Shown: positions 15,798-25,823, counted from the first letter of the stretch. The stretch is DNA of 64,000 nt from an uncultured Maribacter sp. (GCF_947496775.1 NZ_CANMDU010000002.1:186001-250000); one strand, 5' to 3'. The notes: a model not told the origin generated them from the letters alone. Numbers and translations: made by a program.

Positions 15798-18224
15798 TTA
15801 TCTTAATTCTGCTGCTAAATCATTTTCAAATCTATACTTTAATTTGTTCATGATTTTATCAATTTGTTTATCCGTCAGGGTGCTTTTGTTATCCTGAAGT
15901 GTAAAACTAACTGCATAAGATTTTTTTCCTGCAGCTAATTTTTTTCCAGTATAAACATCAAAAAGAGTTACTTTTTTGAGTAATTTTTTTTCTGTCTGTA
16001 ATGCAATATCATGGATTTCTTTAAAACTAACATGATTGTCTAGCAACAATGCAAAGTCTCTTTTTACCTCTGGATATTTTGGAATTTCCTTAAAAACAAT
16101 ACTATTTGCACTGGCAAGTTGTAAAGCCATGTCCCAATTAAAATGAGCAAACATTACATCTTGTTTAACCTCTAGTTTTTTGCAAATTGATGGTTTAATT
16201 ATTCCAAAATCAACAATACTTCTTCCTTTTACTTCGTATGATAAGCCTTCTGAATAATCCGTGTTACTTATAGGCACACTTTTGGTATTTTGTATACCTA
16301 ACCTTTCTAGAACAAGTTCTACAATAGCTTTGGTATAAAAGAAATCAGATTTTTTAGAATCTCCAGCCCAATTTTGGTTGTTTCTATTACCGCTAATTAG
16401 AATACTTAAGTATTTAGATTCTTTTCTTTCTTTATTTTCAACGCAATACGTTTTGCCAAATTCAAATAGCTGAAGATTGGATTTTTTTCGGTTAATATTG
16501 TAAGAAGCAACTTCTAGCGAAGAAAATAAGGAAGATTGTCTCATTACAGATAAATCACCACTAAGTGGGTTTATTATCTCAACAGAATCCTCTTGTTTTA
16601 AATGCTCGGAGAGGTTGGTGTATTCTGGCGAGGTTAGGCTGTTGGTCATAATTTCATAAAAACCTTTAGAGGCAAGAGTGTTACCAATAGTATTCTGTAT
16701 TTTATGATCGTCAAATTTACTTGTGCCTGCAATGGAAGCATTTAATTTTTGGGTGAAATCAATGTTATTGTACCCATAAACTCGTAAAATTTCTTCAATA
16801 ACATCTACTGGTCTTTGTACATCTACTCTATAAGTAGGAACTTCAAGACCTAGACCAGCTTCCGTAACACTTTTTACTTTTATGTCTAAGGATGTTAGTA
16901 TTGATTTAATAGTGTCTCGTGGTACTTCTTGACCAATAAGACTATGTATTTTGTCAAAAGGAACAAAAACTTCAAATGCTTTAGCTTTATTTGGGTACAG
17001 GTCAATAATGTCCGAAGTGATTTCTCCTCCTGCAATTTCGTTTATTAAAAGAGCGGCTCTTTTTAGGCTATATTCTACATTTTCTATATCTATACCCCTT
17101 TCAAATCGAAAAGAAGCATCCGTATTTAGAGCATGTCTTTTTGCAGTTTTTCTAACAGAAACTGCATTAAAGTAGGCACTTTCTAGAAAGATAGATGTAG
17201 TATTTTCAGAAACTCCCGAATGCATGCCTCCGAATACTCCGGCAATACACATAGGTTTTTCCGCATCGCAAATCATTAAATCTTCTTCGTGAAGTTCTCT
17301 CTCTATACCGTCTAGTGTTGTAAATTTAGTTCCTTTGGGTAATGTTTTTACAACTACCTTATTGCCTTTAATTTTAGCAGCATCAAATGCATGTAGGGGT
17401 TGCCCTAATTCATGTAAAACATAATTTGTAGCATCTACTAGATTGTTTTTTGGAGTTATGCCAATAGCATTTAATCTATTTTGTAACCAATCTGGAGAAG
17501 GTTGTACAATTAAATTGCTTAATGTTACACCTGCATATCTAGGAGCTAATTCATTATTTTCTACCGATACGTCAAATTTTAGCGACCTAGCGTTAACATT
17601 AAAATTGGTAACGGGTGGGGTAATTAGTTCTATTTCAACTTCTTTTTGCTTAAGTCCTGCTTTTAAATCTCTTGCCACCCCAAAATGACTCATAGCATCT
17701 GCTCTGTTAGGGGTAAGTCCAATCTCAAAAATTTCGTCATTTTCGATTTCAAAGATTTCCGAGCATAACGTTCCAGGAGTTAAATTTTCTGCCAACACCA
17801 TAATACCATCATGACTTTGTCCTAGACCTAATTCATCTTCGGCGCAAATCATACCATGGCTCTCTTCTCCTCTTATTTTTCCTTTTTTTATGGTCCAACT
17901 TTCTCCTTCTTTGGTGTAAAGTGTTGTTCCTATTGTTGCTACAGGAACCTTTTGACCTACTGCTACATTTGGAGCACCACAAACAATTTGAATTGGATTT
18001 TCGTTTCCAATATCTACTAAGGTTACTTTTAATTTATCGGCATTGCTATGTTTTTCGCATGATAAAACATGGCCTACTACAACACCTTTTAAGCCTCCTT
18101 TTACGGATTCAAAAGAGGTAACACCTTCTACCTCTAAGCCAAGGTCAGTTAGTAGTTCTGATGTTTTTTGGGAATCCCAATCGATATTTATAAACTGCTT
18201 AAGCCAGTTGAAAGAAATTTTCAT
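15798..18224 (-). CDS. pheT: Phenylalanine-tRNA ligase, beta subunit
   Basis: An 808-residue subunit of the alpha2-beta2 PheRS. Domains in order: N-terminal part with the EMAP-like tRNA-binding fold (about 40-155, VVVGHVLSCEKHSNADKL), B3/B4 editing domain (about 210-395, with HELGQPLHAFDA), B5 domain (about 405-475), the catalytic-like core, and the C-terminal FDX-ACB anticodon-binding domain (KYPEVKRDFALLL onward, last 90 residues). Length fits the family. pheS is not adjacent, which is usual in Bacteroidota. Confidence 0.98.
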   Translation of the reverse strand: MKISFNWLKQFINIDWDSQKTSELLTDLGLEVEGVTSFESVKGGLKGVVVGHVLSCEKHSNADKLKVTLVDIGNENPIQIVCGAPNVAVGQKVPVATIGTTLYTKEGESWTIKKGKIRGEESHGMICAEDELGLGQSHDGIMVLAENLTPGTLCSEIFEIENDEIFEIGLTPNRADAMSHFGVARDLKAGLKQKEVEIELITPPVTNFNVNARSLKFDVSVENNELAPRYAGVTLSNLIVQPSPDWLQNRLNAIGITPKNNLVDATNYVLHELGQPLHAFDAAKIKGNKVVVKTLPKGTKFTTLDGIERELHEEDLMICDAEKPMCIAGVFGGMHSGVSENTTSIFLESAYFNAVSVRKTAKRHALNTDASFRFERGIDIENVEYSLKRAALLINEIAGGEITSDIIDLYPNKAKAFEVFVPFDKIHSLIGQEVPRDTIKSILTSLDIKVKSVTEAGLGLEVPTYRVDVQRPVDVIEEILRVYGYNNIDFTQKLNASIAGTSKFDDHKIQNTIGNTLASKGFYEIMTNSLTSPEYTNLSEHLKQEDSVEIINPLSGDLSVMRQSSLFSSLEVASYNINRKKSNLQLFEFGKTYCVENKERKESKYLSILISGNRNNQNWAGDSKKSDFFYTKAIVELVLERLGIQNTKSVPISNTDYSEGLSYEVKGRSIVDFGIIKPSICKKLEVKQDVMFAHFNWDMALQLASANSIVFKEIPKYPEVKRDFALLLDNHVSFKEIHDIALQTEKKLLKKVTLFDVYTGKKLAAGKKSYAVSFTLQDNKSTLTDKQIDKIMNKLKYRFENDLAAELR

Positions 18225-18347
18225 TAGTTGGATTTAAAGCCTGTAAAGATAAAACAATGCGTTAAGACATTCAATAGGGAATACGCTGAATTCTTTGTTT
18301 TTTATTCTTGTTTAAATAATTGTTCTTTGTATTTAAATATAATATTT

Positions 18348-19578
18348 ATGAAAAAAGGGAATACGGTTTTAATTTTTTTAGTGGTAATTGTTTTTTTTTT
18401 CTTGTAAAAAAGAAGATTCTACAGGTCTTAAAAAAGGAGATTGGCTTGCAAATTTAACAGTCCTGGACCAGGAAAAATTACCTTTTAATTTTAGAATTAT
18501 GTCTTCTGAAAAGAATAAAACTGTTATGGAGGTATATAATGCAGAAGAAGTTATTAAAGTTGACGAAATTGAATTTAAGAAGGATTCTGTATTTATTAAA
18601 TTACCGATTTTTGAGGGGTTTATTGTAGGGAAATATACGGATACAACTATTACAGGACAGTTCATTAAACGGAGCTTAGATAGGGTAGTTCCATTCAATG
18701 CAGTTTATGGTAAAAAAGAGAGGTTTTCAATAACCAAAAAAGCTGTGTTTAATATTTCTGGTGTATGGGAAACAGAGTTTAGTGGGGGTACTGAGGATGG
18801 TTATATGTCTAAGGGTATATTTGCACAAGAAGGGAGTAATGTTACTGGAACTTTTAGAACTACCACTGGCGACTATAGGTATCTAGAAGGGGTGGTTAAT
18901 GGCAATGTGGTTAGTTTTTCGGCTTTCGATGGAGCACACGCATTTTTATTTAAAGCCAAAATAACCGACTCTACAATGCATGGAACGTTTTATTCTGGAA
19001 ACCATTTTAAAGAGCCATTTGTTGCGAAAAGAAACGAATCTTTTGAGCTGCCAGACGCGAATGATTTAACTTTTTTAAAAGACGGTTATGATTCTTTCGA
19101 TTTTTCTTTTCCTGATGAGACAGGGAAAATGGTGTCCTTATCTGATAAAAGATTTACGGATAAAGTTGTTATTGTACAAATAATGGGAACTTGGTGTCCT
19201 AATTGCTTAGATGAATCTAAATTTTTAGTGGACTATTTAAAAGGAAATTCATCTAAAGAACTCGAAGTGGTAGCTTTGGCTTTTGAATATGCTAAAACCA
19301 AAGAAAAAGCATATGAAAGTATTAAACGTTTAAAAAGTAGAATTGGGATTAAGTATCCAGTATTGTTGGCTCAATATGGAACATCGGATAAAGTAAAAGC
19401 ACAAAAAAAATTACCCATGCTGAACCATGTATTGTCTTATCCGACATCTATTTTTATCGATAAAAAGGGAGGGGTTCGTAAAATCCATACAGGATTTAAT
19501 GGTCCAGCTACAGGGAGTAAGTATATTTCTTTTAAGAAAGAATTTAATTCTTTTGTAGAAAAATTAGTTAATGAGTAA
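18348..19578 (+). CDS. TlpA-like thiol-disulfide lipoprotein with a frameshifted signal peptide
   Basis: The body of the gene is intact from about 18388 to the stop at 19578. It is a two-part protein with an N-terminal beta domain (about 30-230) and a C-terminal thioredoxin domain with the active site GTWCPNC and the cis-Pro segment LSYPTSIFID. It is probably a periplasmic or outer-membrane-attached reductase of the TlpA/ResA type. The natural start, ATG at 18348, begins a good signal (MKKGNTVLIFLVVIVF) but runs to TAA after a run of ten T (18391-18400). With nine T (or one base slipped) the frame becomes VFFSCKKEDS, a perfect lipoprotein signal joined to the rest. So the reference sequence carries a +1 frameshift. 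It could be a phase-variable tract, a recent mutation or a homopolymer sequencing error. Confidence 0.82.
18391..18400 (+). other. Poly-T tract that breaks the signal peptide reading frame
   Basis: Ten consecutive T inside the hydrophobic core of the lipoprotein signal. One T fewer restores a continuous frame from the ATG at 18348 to the stop at 19578. This is the classic position and form of a slipped-strand phase-variation switch, but base-calling error in a homopolymer would look the same. Confidence 0.7.
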
Positions 19579-19596
19579 TACCGAAAGAAGAAAGTC

Positions 19597-20718
19597 TTAA
19601 ATTATAGTAGATTTTCCTAATCCAATGTTTTCATCATTAATGTTTAAATCATCGTCAGAATCATCACTTATATTATTAGCGATAAAGTCTCCAACATAAT
19701 CTGTTCCGTATTTACTGCTTCCAAGTACATCAGGAGTAACAATTTTTTTTGCGAAAGATTTAAGAACTGCAGTAATTACGGCATTTGCTTCTTCTTCTAA
19801 ATCAAAATGCTGTAACAACATAGCAACACTTAAGATTGAGGCAACAGGATTTGCTATGTTTTTACCTTTAGCTTGGGGGAATGAACCATGTATAGGTTCA
19901 AACATTGCGTGCCCAATACCTACGGAAGAAGAAGGTAGTAGACCTATAGATCCGGAAATAGCGCTTCCTTGGTCGGACAATATATCTCCAAACATATTAC
20001 TTGTCAGTATAACATCGAACTGATTTGGGTTTAGTATCATTTCTATTGCAGCATGGTCCATAAACATGCAATTAAGACTTACTTCTGGGTAACTTGAAGC
20101 TATATCCATAACAACTCTACGCCAAAGTCTAGAGGTCTCTAGGACATTAGCTTTATCTACCAAGGTTATTTTTTTTCTTCTGCTTTTAGCAGCTTTAAAT
20201 GCTAAGTGGGTAATTCTGCTAATTTCTTTTTCAGTATACTCACAGGAATCTAGGGCAGCAGTACCATTTTCGCTAATTTCTTTTTTTCCAAAATAGATGC
20301 CACTGGTAAGTTCTCTATAAATTACTAGATCAGTATCCAAAATATTAGCTTTATTTAATGGGGATAACTTAGCTAATGCGGGGAAAACTTTTACTGGTCT
20401 AATGTTAGCGAACAGGTCTAGTTCTTTTCGTAATTGAAACAATCCTTGTTCTGGCCAAACTTTAGATTTAGGGTTTTGGTCATATTCAAGAGTGCCAATA
20501 GCTCCAAATAGAATAGCGTCAGAATTTTTGCAAATTTTTAATGTTTTTTCAGGTAGCGGATTACCTGTTTTTTTCATTGCAATTGCTCCTATATCTGCTT
20601 TAGTAATAGAGAATGTGTGTCCAAAATTATGTTCTATCGCCTGTAGGCATTTTACAGATTGGGCTAATACTTCTGGCCCAATACCATCACCACCTAAAAG
20701 AGCAATATTCAAATACAT
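19597..20718 (-). CDS. leuB: 3-isopropylmalate dehydrogenase
   Basis: NAD-dependent oxidative decarboxylation of 3-isopropylmalate, third step of leucine synthesis. The 373-residue protein has the N-terminal GGDGIGPEV motif, the substrate/NAD region YRELTSGIYFG, catalytic Lys in VDKANVLETSRLW, and the metal-binding Asp cluster (TSNMFGDILSDQGS) followed by FEPIHGSFPQAKGKNIANP. Unusual is an acidic C-terminal tail of about 25 residues (NISDDSDDDLN to GKSTII) beyond the normal end of the fold. It overlaps the leuA stop by one base (TAATG), so the two are translationally coupled. Confidence 0.96.
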   Translation of the reverse strand: MYLNIALLGGDGIGPEVLAQSVKCLQAIEHNFGHTFSITKADIGAIAMKKTGNPLPEKTLKICKNSDAILFGAIGTLEYDQNPKSKVWPEQGLFQLRKELDLFANIRPVKVFPALAKLSPLNKANILDTDLVIYRELTSGIYFGKKEISENGTAALDSCEYTEKEISRITHLAFKAAKSRRKKITLVDKANVLETSRLWRRVVMDIASSYPEVSLNCMFMDHAAIEMILNPNQFDVILTSNMFGDILSDQGSAISGSIGLLPSSSVGIGHAMFEPIHGSFPQAKGKNIANPVASILSVAMLLQHFDLEEEANAVITAVLKSFAKKIVTPDVLGSSKYGTDYVGDFIANNISDDSDDDLNINDENIGLGKSTII

Positions 20719-21890
20719 TAACTTGTCGCTTTGATGTTAATACCGCTGGTTTCAATAATTTCATGTATGTCATTATCTACAACTTCTTTTCTAGTATCGG
20801 CATATTTCAAGAATTCTTGATACACAGTATCTAACTGAATTTTCGTTAGTTCGTACCCAACTATTTTAGCTCTGTATGCTAATGCAGCACGGCCACTTCT
20901 TGCAGTTAGTATAATAGAAGATTCATTAACACCTACATCAGCAGGGTCAATAATTTCATATGTTTCCCTGTTTTTAATAACACCGTCCTGGTGAATACCA
21001 GAACTATGGGCAAAAGCATTTGCACCAACAATTGCTTTGTTGGGCTGTACAATCATACCCATTTTTTGCGAAACCATTAAACTGGTGTCATTTAATAATT
21101 TACTATTAATTCTAGTGTCTAAACCTAGTGTAGGGTGTTGTCTTAAAATCATTACAACTTCTTCTAAAGCTGTATTTCCTGCGCGTTCACCTATACCGTT
21201 TATGGTACACTCAATTTGTCTTGCTCCGTTAACCACACCCGCAATGGAGTTCGCCGTAGCTAGGCCCAAATCATTATGACAATGACAAGAAAGCGTAGCT
21301 TTGTGAATACCTGTAACATTTTCTTTTAAGTACTTAATTTTTGCGCCATATTCTTCGGGTAAACAATACCCTGTAGTATCTGGGATATTTAATACGGTAA
21401 CTCCTGCTTTAATTAGTTCTTCACAAATTCTAGCTAAAAATTCATTATCAGTTCTACCAGCATCTTCGGCAAAAAATTCTACATCTTCAACAAAAGTTTT
21501 TGCATATTTCACAGCAGCTACAGCTTTTTCAATTATAGCGTCTTTATTAGAGTTGAATTTATACTTAATATGTGAGGCAGAAGTACCTATGCCAGTATGG
21601 ATTCTAGGTCTTTTTGCATGTTTTAATGCATCAGCAGCAACTTCAATATCTTTTTTTACTGCTCTAGTTAGTCCACAGACGGTAACGTCTTTAACTAATT
21701 TAGAAATCTCAGTAACCGATTTAAAATCTCCAGGACTAGATATGGGGAAGCCAGCTTCAATAATATCCACGCCTAAAAGTTCTAGTCTTTCGGCAATAAC
21801 TAATTTTTGTTCCGTGTCTAATTTACATCCAGGAACTTGTTCTCCATCTCTTAGTGTGGTGTCAAAAATTTGTACTTTATCTTTGCTCAT
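20718..21890 (-). CDS. leuA: 2-isopropylmalate synthase, short form without regulatory domain
   Basis: Condenses acetyl-CoA and 2-ketoisovalerate, the committed step to leucine. The 390-residue protein has the HMGL-like TIM barrel with [10 protein letters not shown] near the N-terminus, the metal ligands in [18 protein letters not shown], and [10 protein letters not shown]. It stops at about residue 390, whereas full-length LeuA (about 510-560) continues with the LeuA dimer domain that binds leucine for feedback inhibition. Homocitrate or citramalate synthase activity is conceivable, but the coupling to leuB makes leucine synthesis most likely. leuC and leuD are not nearby. Confidence 0.92.
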   Translation of the reverse strand: MSKDKVQIFDTTLRDGEQVPGCKLDTEQKLVIAERLELLGVDIIEAGFPISSPGDFKSVTEISKLVKDVTVCGLTRAVKKDIEVAADALKHAKRPRIHTGIGTSASHIKYKFNSNKDAIIEKAVAAVKYAKTFVEDVEFFAEDAGRTDNEFLARICEELIKAGVTVLNIPDTTGYCLPEEYGAKIKYLKENVTGIHKATLSCHCHNDLGLATANSIAGVVNGARQIECTINGIGERAGNTALEEVVMILRQHPTLGLDTRINSKLLNDTSLMVSQKMGMIVQPNKAIVGANAFAHSSGIHQDGVIKNRETYEIIDPADVGVNESSIILTARSGRAALAYRAKIVGYELTKIQLDTVYQEFLKYADTRKEVVDNDIHEIIETSGINIKATS

Positions 21891-22010
21891 TATATTTACG
21901 TAGTTTTAACTGGTCATAACGAATATATGACAATAGAAGGAAAGAACTAAATACAGAATAAATATTTACAACGTTAATATAGTTTTTAGTTCTTGTAAGT
22001 AATTGATATA

Positions 22011-22044
22011 CAAATATATAAACTATTTTTTTTACGATGACAAA
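22011..22044 (-). promoter_or_regulatory. Putative leuA promoter
   Basis: On the minus strand TTTG (22044-22041), a 22-base spacer and a perfect TATATTTG (22018-22011). This predicts a leader of about 115 bases before leuA. The spacing is a little long. I see no leucine-rich leader peptide in the leader. Confidence 0.4.
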
Positions 22045-23581
22045 TGTGCATAAAGATGCTTTGTTCGTTTTAGTGAAATCACTATCTAAGTCCGAGAAAC
22101 GCCAATTTAAATTATATGTAGGGCGCTTAGGAGTGAATTCTGATGCGAAATTTTTAGCATTATTTAACCTATTAGACAAAATTAAGGTCTATAAAGAAAA
22201 AATTATTTTAGATAGTGGAATTGTAAAAAAGGAGCAATTATCTAATTTAAAAGCACATCTTTATAAGCAGATTTTAGTGAGTTTAAGATTAAATCCTGTA
22301 AATCAAAATATTCGTGTTCAAATTAGAGAGCAGTTAGATTTTGCTACAATTTTATATCAAAAAGGACTTTATAAGCAAAGTTTAAAGATATTAGATAAAG
22401 TAAAGACAACGGCAATAGATAATGAAGAGAAAAATATTGCTTACGAGATTGTAGAGTTAGAAAAAATTATTGAAACCCAGTATATAACTCGTAGTATTCC
22501 GGATCGGGCAAATGAATTAGCAGTGCAGGCAAAACGATTGTCGGAGCAAAATGTTATTACCAGTAAGCTTTCCAATTTATCTATGCAATTATATAGTATG
22601 ATGCTAAAGGTTGGATACGTTAAAAATGACGAAAGTCACCAAATGGTTGAAGAGTATTTTGAAAAACATTTACCTAAATATAAAATAGAAGACTTAGGTT
22701 TTAGAGAAAAACTGTGGTTGTATAAAGCGCATTTATGGCACAGTTTTTTAATGCAAGATTTTCTTTCTTGTTATAAATATGCCAATAAGTGGGTGGCTCT
22801 GTTTTATGAACAGAAAGAAATGATTTATTTAAATCCAGTTTTTTTCTTAAAAGGAAATCATTATCTATTAGAGTCTTTGTTTTACGTAAAGTATAGCTCT
22901 CAATTTAAGCAAACACTAGACAAATTGGTAACTATTGTAGAGTCTAAAGCATTCCCTAAGAATGATAATATTAATTCTCTCGCATTTTTATATATAAATG
23001 CCAACCGTTTAAATCTTCATTTTTTAGAAGGTACTTTTGAAAAAGGGCTGTATTTAGTAAAAATTGTAGAATACGGAATTAACAAGCATAAAGATCGTAT
23101 AGATGCGCATCATGTAATGGTACTATACTATAAAATAGCTTGTTTGTATTTTGGTATTGGAGATAATAAATCCTGTATTCAATATTTAAAAAAAATAATT
23201 GAAAACAAAAATTTAAAAATGCGAGAAGACCTAATGTGTTTTGCTCGTGTATTAAGTTTAGTTGCTCATTATGAAGCTGGTATGGATTATCATTTAGAAG
23301 TGCAATTAAAGAGTACGTACAAGTTTTTGTTGAAAATGAATGATATGCATGCAGTACAAAAAGAGATGATAAAGTTTTTAAGAAACCTTGGGAATATATA
23401 TCCGCATGAGTTAAGAGATGAGTTTTTAAAACTGTATAAAGAGCTTAAGAAATATGAAGACCATCCGTACGAAAAAAGAGCATTTTTGTATTTAGATATC
23501 ATTTCTTGGTTGGAGAGTCATTTGGAGGATAAACCTGTTTCTCAGATTATCAGAGAAAAAGCATTGGCATTAAAAAGATAA
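22037..23581 (+). CDS. Uncharacterised alpha-helical (TPR-like) protein
   Basis: A 514-residue protein without signal or membrane segments. The N-terminal part (DALFVLVKSLSKSEKRQFKL, then LFNLLDKIKVYKEKII) is recognisable to me as the start of a large conserved hypothetical family of Bacteroidota. The remainder is made of repeated pairs of amphipathic helices (for example LYQKGLYKQSLKILDKVK) that look like tetratricopeptide-type repeats, so it probably acts as a cytosolic scaffold. No function is known. It overlaps the following transporter gene by one base (TAATG), and is divergent from leuA. Confidence 0.85.
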   Translation: MTNVHKDALFVLVKSLSKSEKRQFKLYVGRLGVNSDAKFLALFNLLDKIKVYKEKIILDSGIVKKEQLSNLKAHLYKQILVSLRLNPVNQNIRVQIREQLDFATILYQKGLYKQSLKILDKVKTTAIDNEEKNIAYEIVELEKIIETQYITRSIPDRANELAVQAKRLSEQNVITSKLSNLSMQLYSMMLKVGYVKNDESHQMVEEYFEKHLPKYKIEDLGFREKLWLYKAHLWHSFLMQDFLSCYKYANKWVALFYEQKEMIYLNPVFFLKGNHYLLESLFYVKYSSQFKQTLDKLVTIVESKAFPKNDNINSLAFLYINANRLNLHFLEGTFEKGLYLVKIVEYGINKHKDRIDAHHVMVLYYKIACLYFGIGDNKSCIQYLKKIIENKNLKMREDLMCFARVLSLVAHYEAGMDYHLEVQLKSTYKFLLKMNDMHAVQKEMIKFLRNLGNIYPHELRDEFLKLYKELKKYEDHPYEKRAFLYLDIISWLESHLEDKPVSQIIREKALALKR

Positions 23582-24456
23582 TGAATAATACAGATAGTAA
23601 GAATCCGCATCTAGTTCATTTATTAGAGATTAATTTAGCAATGCTTTTGATAAGTACTTCAGGAGTACTTGGAAGATACGTTCAATTACCCGCGATAGTT
23701 ACTATTTGTGTTAGAGCTTTATTGGCTTGTGGGTTGTTGTACTTCTATTGTAGATATAAAAAAGTGTCTTTTTATATTGATGTAAAAGATAGATTATTAC
23801 TTATTGTAAGTGGAGTTTTTCTATGTATCCATTGGGTTACCTATTTTTATTCTTTGCAATTATCTAATGTTGCTATAGGAATGTTGTCTCTATTTACGTA
23901 TCCTGTGATAACTGCTTTTTTAGAGCCTTTTGTTTTAAAAACAAAATTTCAAAAAGTACATATTATTTTAGCTTTTTTGGTGTTGTTGGGAATTTATTAT
24001 TTGGCGCCCGATTTAGATATGGAAAGCGATTATACTAAAGCAATTGGTTTGGGTGTATTTTCGGCATTATTTTTTGCCTTACGTAATTTACTTTTAAAGA
24101 AAAAAGGAGGAGCGTATAATGGCTCTAGTCTTATGTTTTATCAGGTTGCTATTACTGGGGCATTGTTAATACCTACATTATTTTTTGTGAAAATAAACCT
24201 TGTTATTGAACAGTGGATGCCTTTAATGGCTTTAGCTTTATTAACTACTGCTATTGGGCATACTTTATTTTTGAAAAGCTTTAAGAATTTTAGTATTACT
24301 ACCGTTAGTATTTTAGGTAGTGTACAGCCAATCTATGGTATTGTTTTGGGTGTTTTGTTTTTAGATGAAATTCCTACATGGCGAACCGTAGTAGGTGGAA
24401 CCCTTATATTAAGTTCCGTAGTTATTGAAAGTATTCGCTCTTTTAAGAAAGAATAA
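23581..24456 (+). CDS. EamA-family (DMT) membrane transporter
   Basis: A 291-residue inner-membrane protein with about ten transmembrane helices in two homologous EamA halves. The first half ends with GMLSLFTYPVITAFLEPF, the second with SILGSVQPIYGIVLGVLFLDE, both typical for the drug/metabolite transporter superfamily. These carry amino acids, sugars or other small metabolites, most often outwards. The start overlaps the stop of the upstream helical-repeat gene, so both are made from one mRNA. Confidence 0.93.
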   Translation: MNNTDSKNPHLVHLLEINLAMLLISTSGVLGRYVQLPAIVTICVRALLACGLLYFYCRYKKVSFYIDVKDRLLLIVSGVFLCIHWVTYFYSLQLSNVAIGMLSLFTYPVITAFLEPFVLKTKFQKVHIILAFLVLLGIYYLAPDLDMESDYTKAIGLGVFSALFFALRNLLLKKKGGAYNGSSLMFYQVAITGALLIPTLFFVKINLVIEQWMPLMALALLTTAIGHTLFLKSFKNFSITTVSILGSVQPIYGIVLGVLFLDEIPTWRTVVGGTLILSSVVIESIRSFKKE

Positions 24457-24464
24457 ATTACCAA

Positions 24465-24487
24465 GGGGCAAGCTCCCAAGTCATTCA
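24465..24487 (+). repeat. Short copy of a dispersed intergenic repeat
   Basis: GGGGCAAGC followed by a CATT block matches the first unit of the copy at 43231-43259 (minus strand) at 17 of 22 positions. It lies just after the EamA stop codon, in a position common for small intergenic repeats. Confidence 0.4.
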
Positions 24488-24552
24488 TTAAAAACTAAAT
24501 TTTATTTTCTAGACAAGTTTTGGGAAAATTAAACCTGGATTATCCGTTAAAA

Positions 24553-25086
24553 TTATTGTTGTTCTTGTTTAATTCGAGGTGTGGAGTAATTTATTTGATT
24601 TATAAGGTTATTCCCAAGATTTTCAAATTGGTTATTTTTTGCCATTTCGCGAACTTTAACAGGGTCAAAATTTCCGTTAAAATATAAGAATGAACCCTTT
24701 TCATTATTGTTATTATAAATTAATATTTCCTTTACTGTATTTTTCTTTTCTCTAATGGAGACTATATTGCGCTTTAAGTTTTCATTTTTACGATAAACTT
24801 CTATAAATGAATTTCCAGTAATACTATTCATTTGTTTATTTAAGAAAGTGGTTTTTTTGGCTGTTTTACTGGGGAACTGCATGTATCGTAAATCTCTAGT
24901 GTTTCCTATCAGAGAATTCATCTCTGGAGATATGTTACTAATTAGTGATAGCATAAAGTTAGGTACACGAACGGCGGTAACGTGGTTGTCATTTTTATGG
25001 GCATTATAAAAAGTATCAATGGAATTATAGCTACTGCAAGATGCAATAAAAAGCATACTTAAGCTAAAAAGAATATTCTTAATCAT
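24553..25086 (-). CDS. DUF4252-type lipoprotein
   Basis: A 177-residue lipoprotein (LFIASCSSYNS, lipidated Cys about 16). The body (VTAVRVPNFMLSLISN, LRYMQFPS, VSIREKKNTVKEILIYNNNN) fits the DUF4252 family of Bacteroidota, whose function is unknown. It is the last gene of the minus-strand run panB-lspA-rluA and follows rluA by 38 bases. Confidence in the family name is moderate. Confidence 0.82.
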   Translation of the reverse strand: MIKNILFSLSMLFIASCSSYNSIDTFYNAHKNDNHVTAVRVPNFMLSLISNISPEMNSLIGNTRDLRYMQFPSKTAKKTTFLNKQMNSITGNSFIEVYRKNENLKRNIVSIREKKNTVKEILIYNNNNEKGSFLYFNGNFDPVKVREMAKNNQFENLGNNLINQINYSTPRIKQEQQ

Positions 25087-25124
25087 GGTTATAGTGTTTA
25101 ATTATAGTACTAAATGTACTAAAA

Positions 25125-25823
25125 TTAACAAGAAGCGTTCCATACAGGGTCATTAGGCGGAGGTGCAACTATATTAATAGGCTCTTTTTTTACCGGGTGC
25201 GTAAAAGAAAGTTTTCTAGCGTGTAAATGAATACTACCATCTTTATTGCTTCTGTTAAAACCGTATTTCAGGTCTCCTTTTATAGGAGAGTTAATAGCAG
25301 TTAATTGTGAACGTATTTGGTGGTGTCTTCCTGTTTTTAAATCAACCTCTAAAAGGTAAAAGTTATCTAGTTTTTTTAAAATACGATACTCTAAAATCGC
25401 TTTTTTGCTATCTGTGACCTCTTTTTTATGAGCATAAGATTTATTTTGCTTTGTATTTCTTTTAAGCCAATGGGTTAGGATATCATTTTTTTTTGGAGGA
25501 GCATTTTTTACAATAGCCCAATAGGTTTTTTTTGCTTCTTTTTCAGCAAATAATTTATTTAATCTGGGAAGAACTTTCGATGTTTTAGCAAAAATAACAA
25601 TTCCAGAAGTAGGCCTGTCTAATCTGTGTGGGACACCTAGGTATACATTACCAGGTTTATTGTATTTTACTTTAATGTATTTTTTTACAACTTCACTTAA
25701 AGGAATATCTCCTGTTTTATCCCCTTGGACAATATCTCCGGGTCTTTTGTTAATTGCAATAATGTGGTTGTCTTCATAGAGAACCTGTAAATTATCAGCA
25801 TTAGAAATTACTTTTACCCCCAC
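25125..25823 (-). CDS. RluA-family RNA pseudouridine synthase
   Basis: A 232-residue protein that isomerises uridine to pseudouridine in rRNA or tRNA. The catalytic motif is HRLDRPTSG with the active-site Asp (about residue 68), followed by KTYWAIV and the GRHHQIRSQL motif. There is no S4 domain. It starts at GTG 25823, which overlaps the lspA stop (TAGTG), so the two are coupled. The exact target position cannot be told from sequence. Confidence 0.93.
   Translation of the reverse strand: MGVKVISNADNLQVLYEDNHIIAINKRPGDIVQGDKTGDIPLSEVVKKYIKVKYNKPGNVYLGVPHRLDRPTSGIVIFAKTSKVLPRLNKLFAEKEAKKTYWAIVKNAPPKKNDILTHWLKRNTKQNKSYAHKKEVTDSKKAILEYRILKKLDNFYLLEVDLKTGRHHQIRSQLTAINSPIKGDLKYGFNRSNKDGSIHLHARKLSFTHPVKKEPINIVAPPPNDPVWNASC

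Noticed and set aside
21891-22036. Leucine attenuator/leader peptide before leuA
   Set aside because: No short frame with a run of Leu codons and no pair of alternative hairpins.
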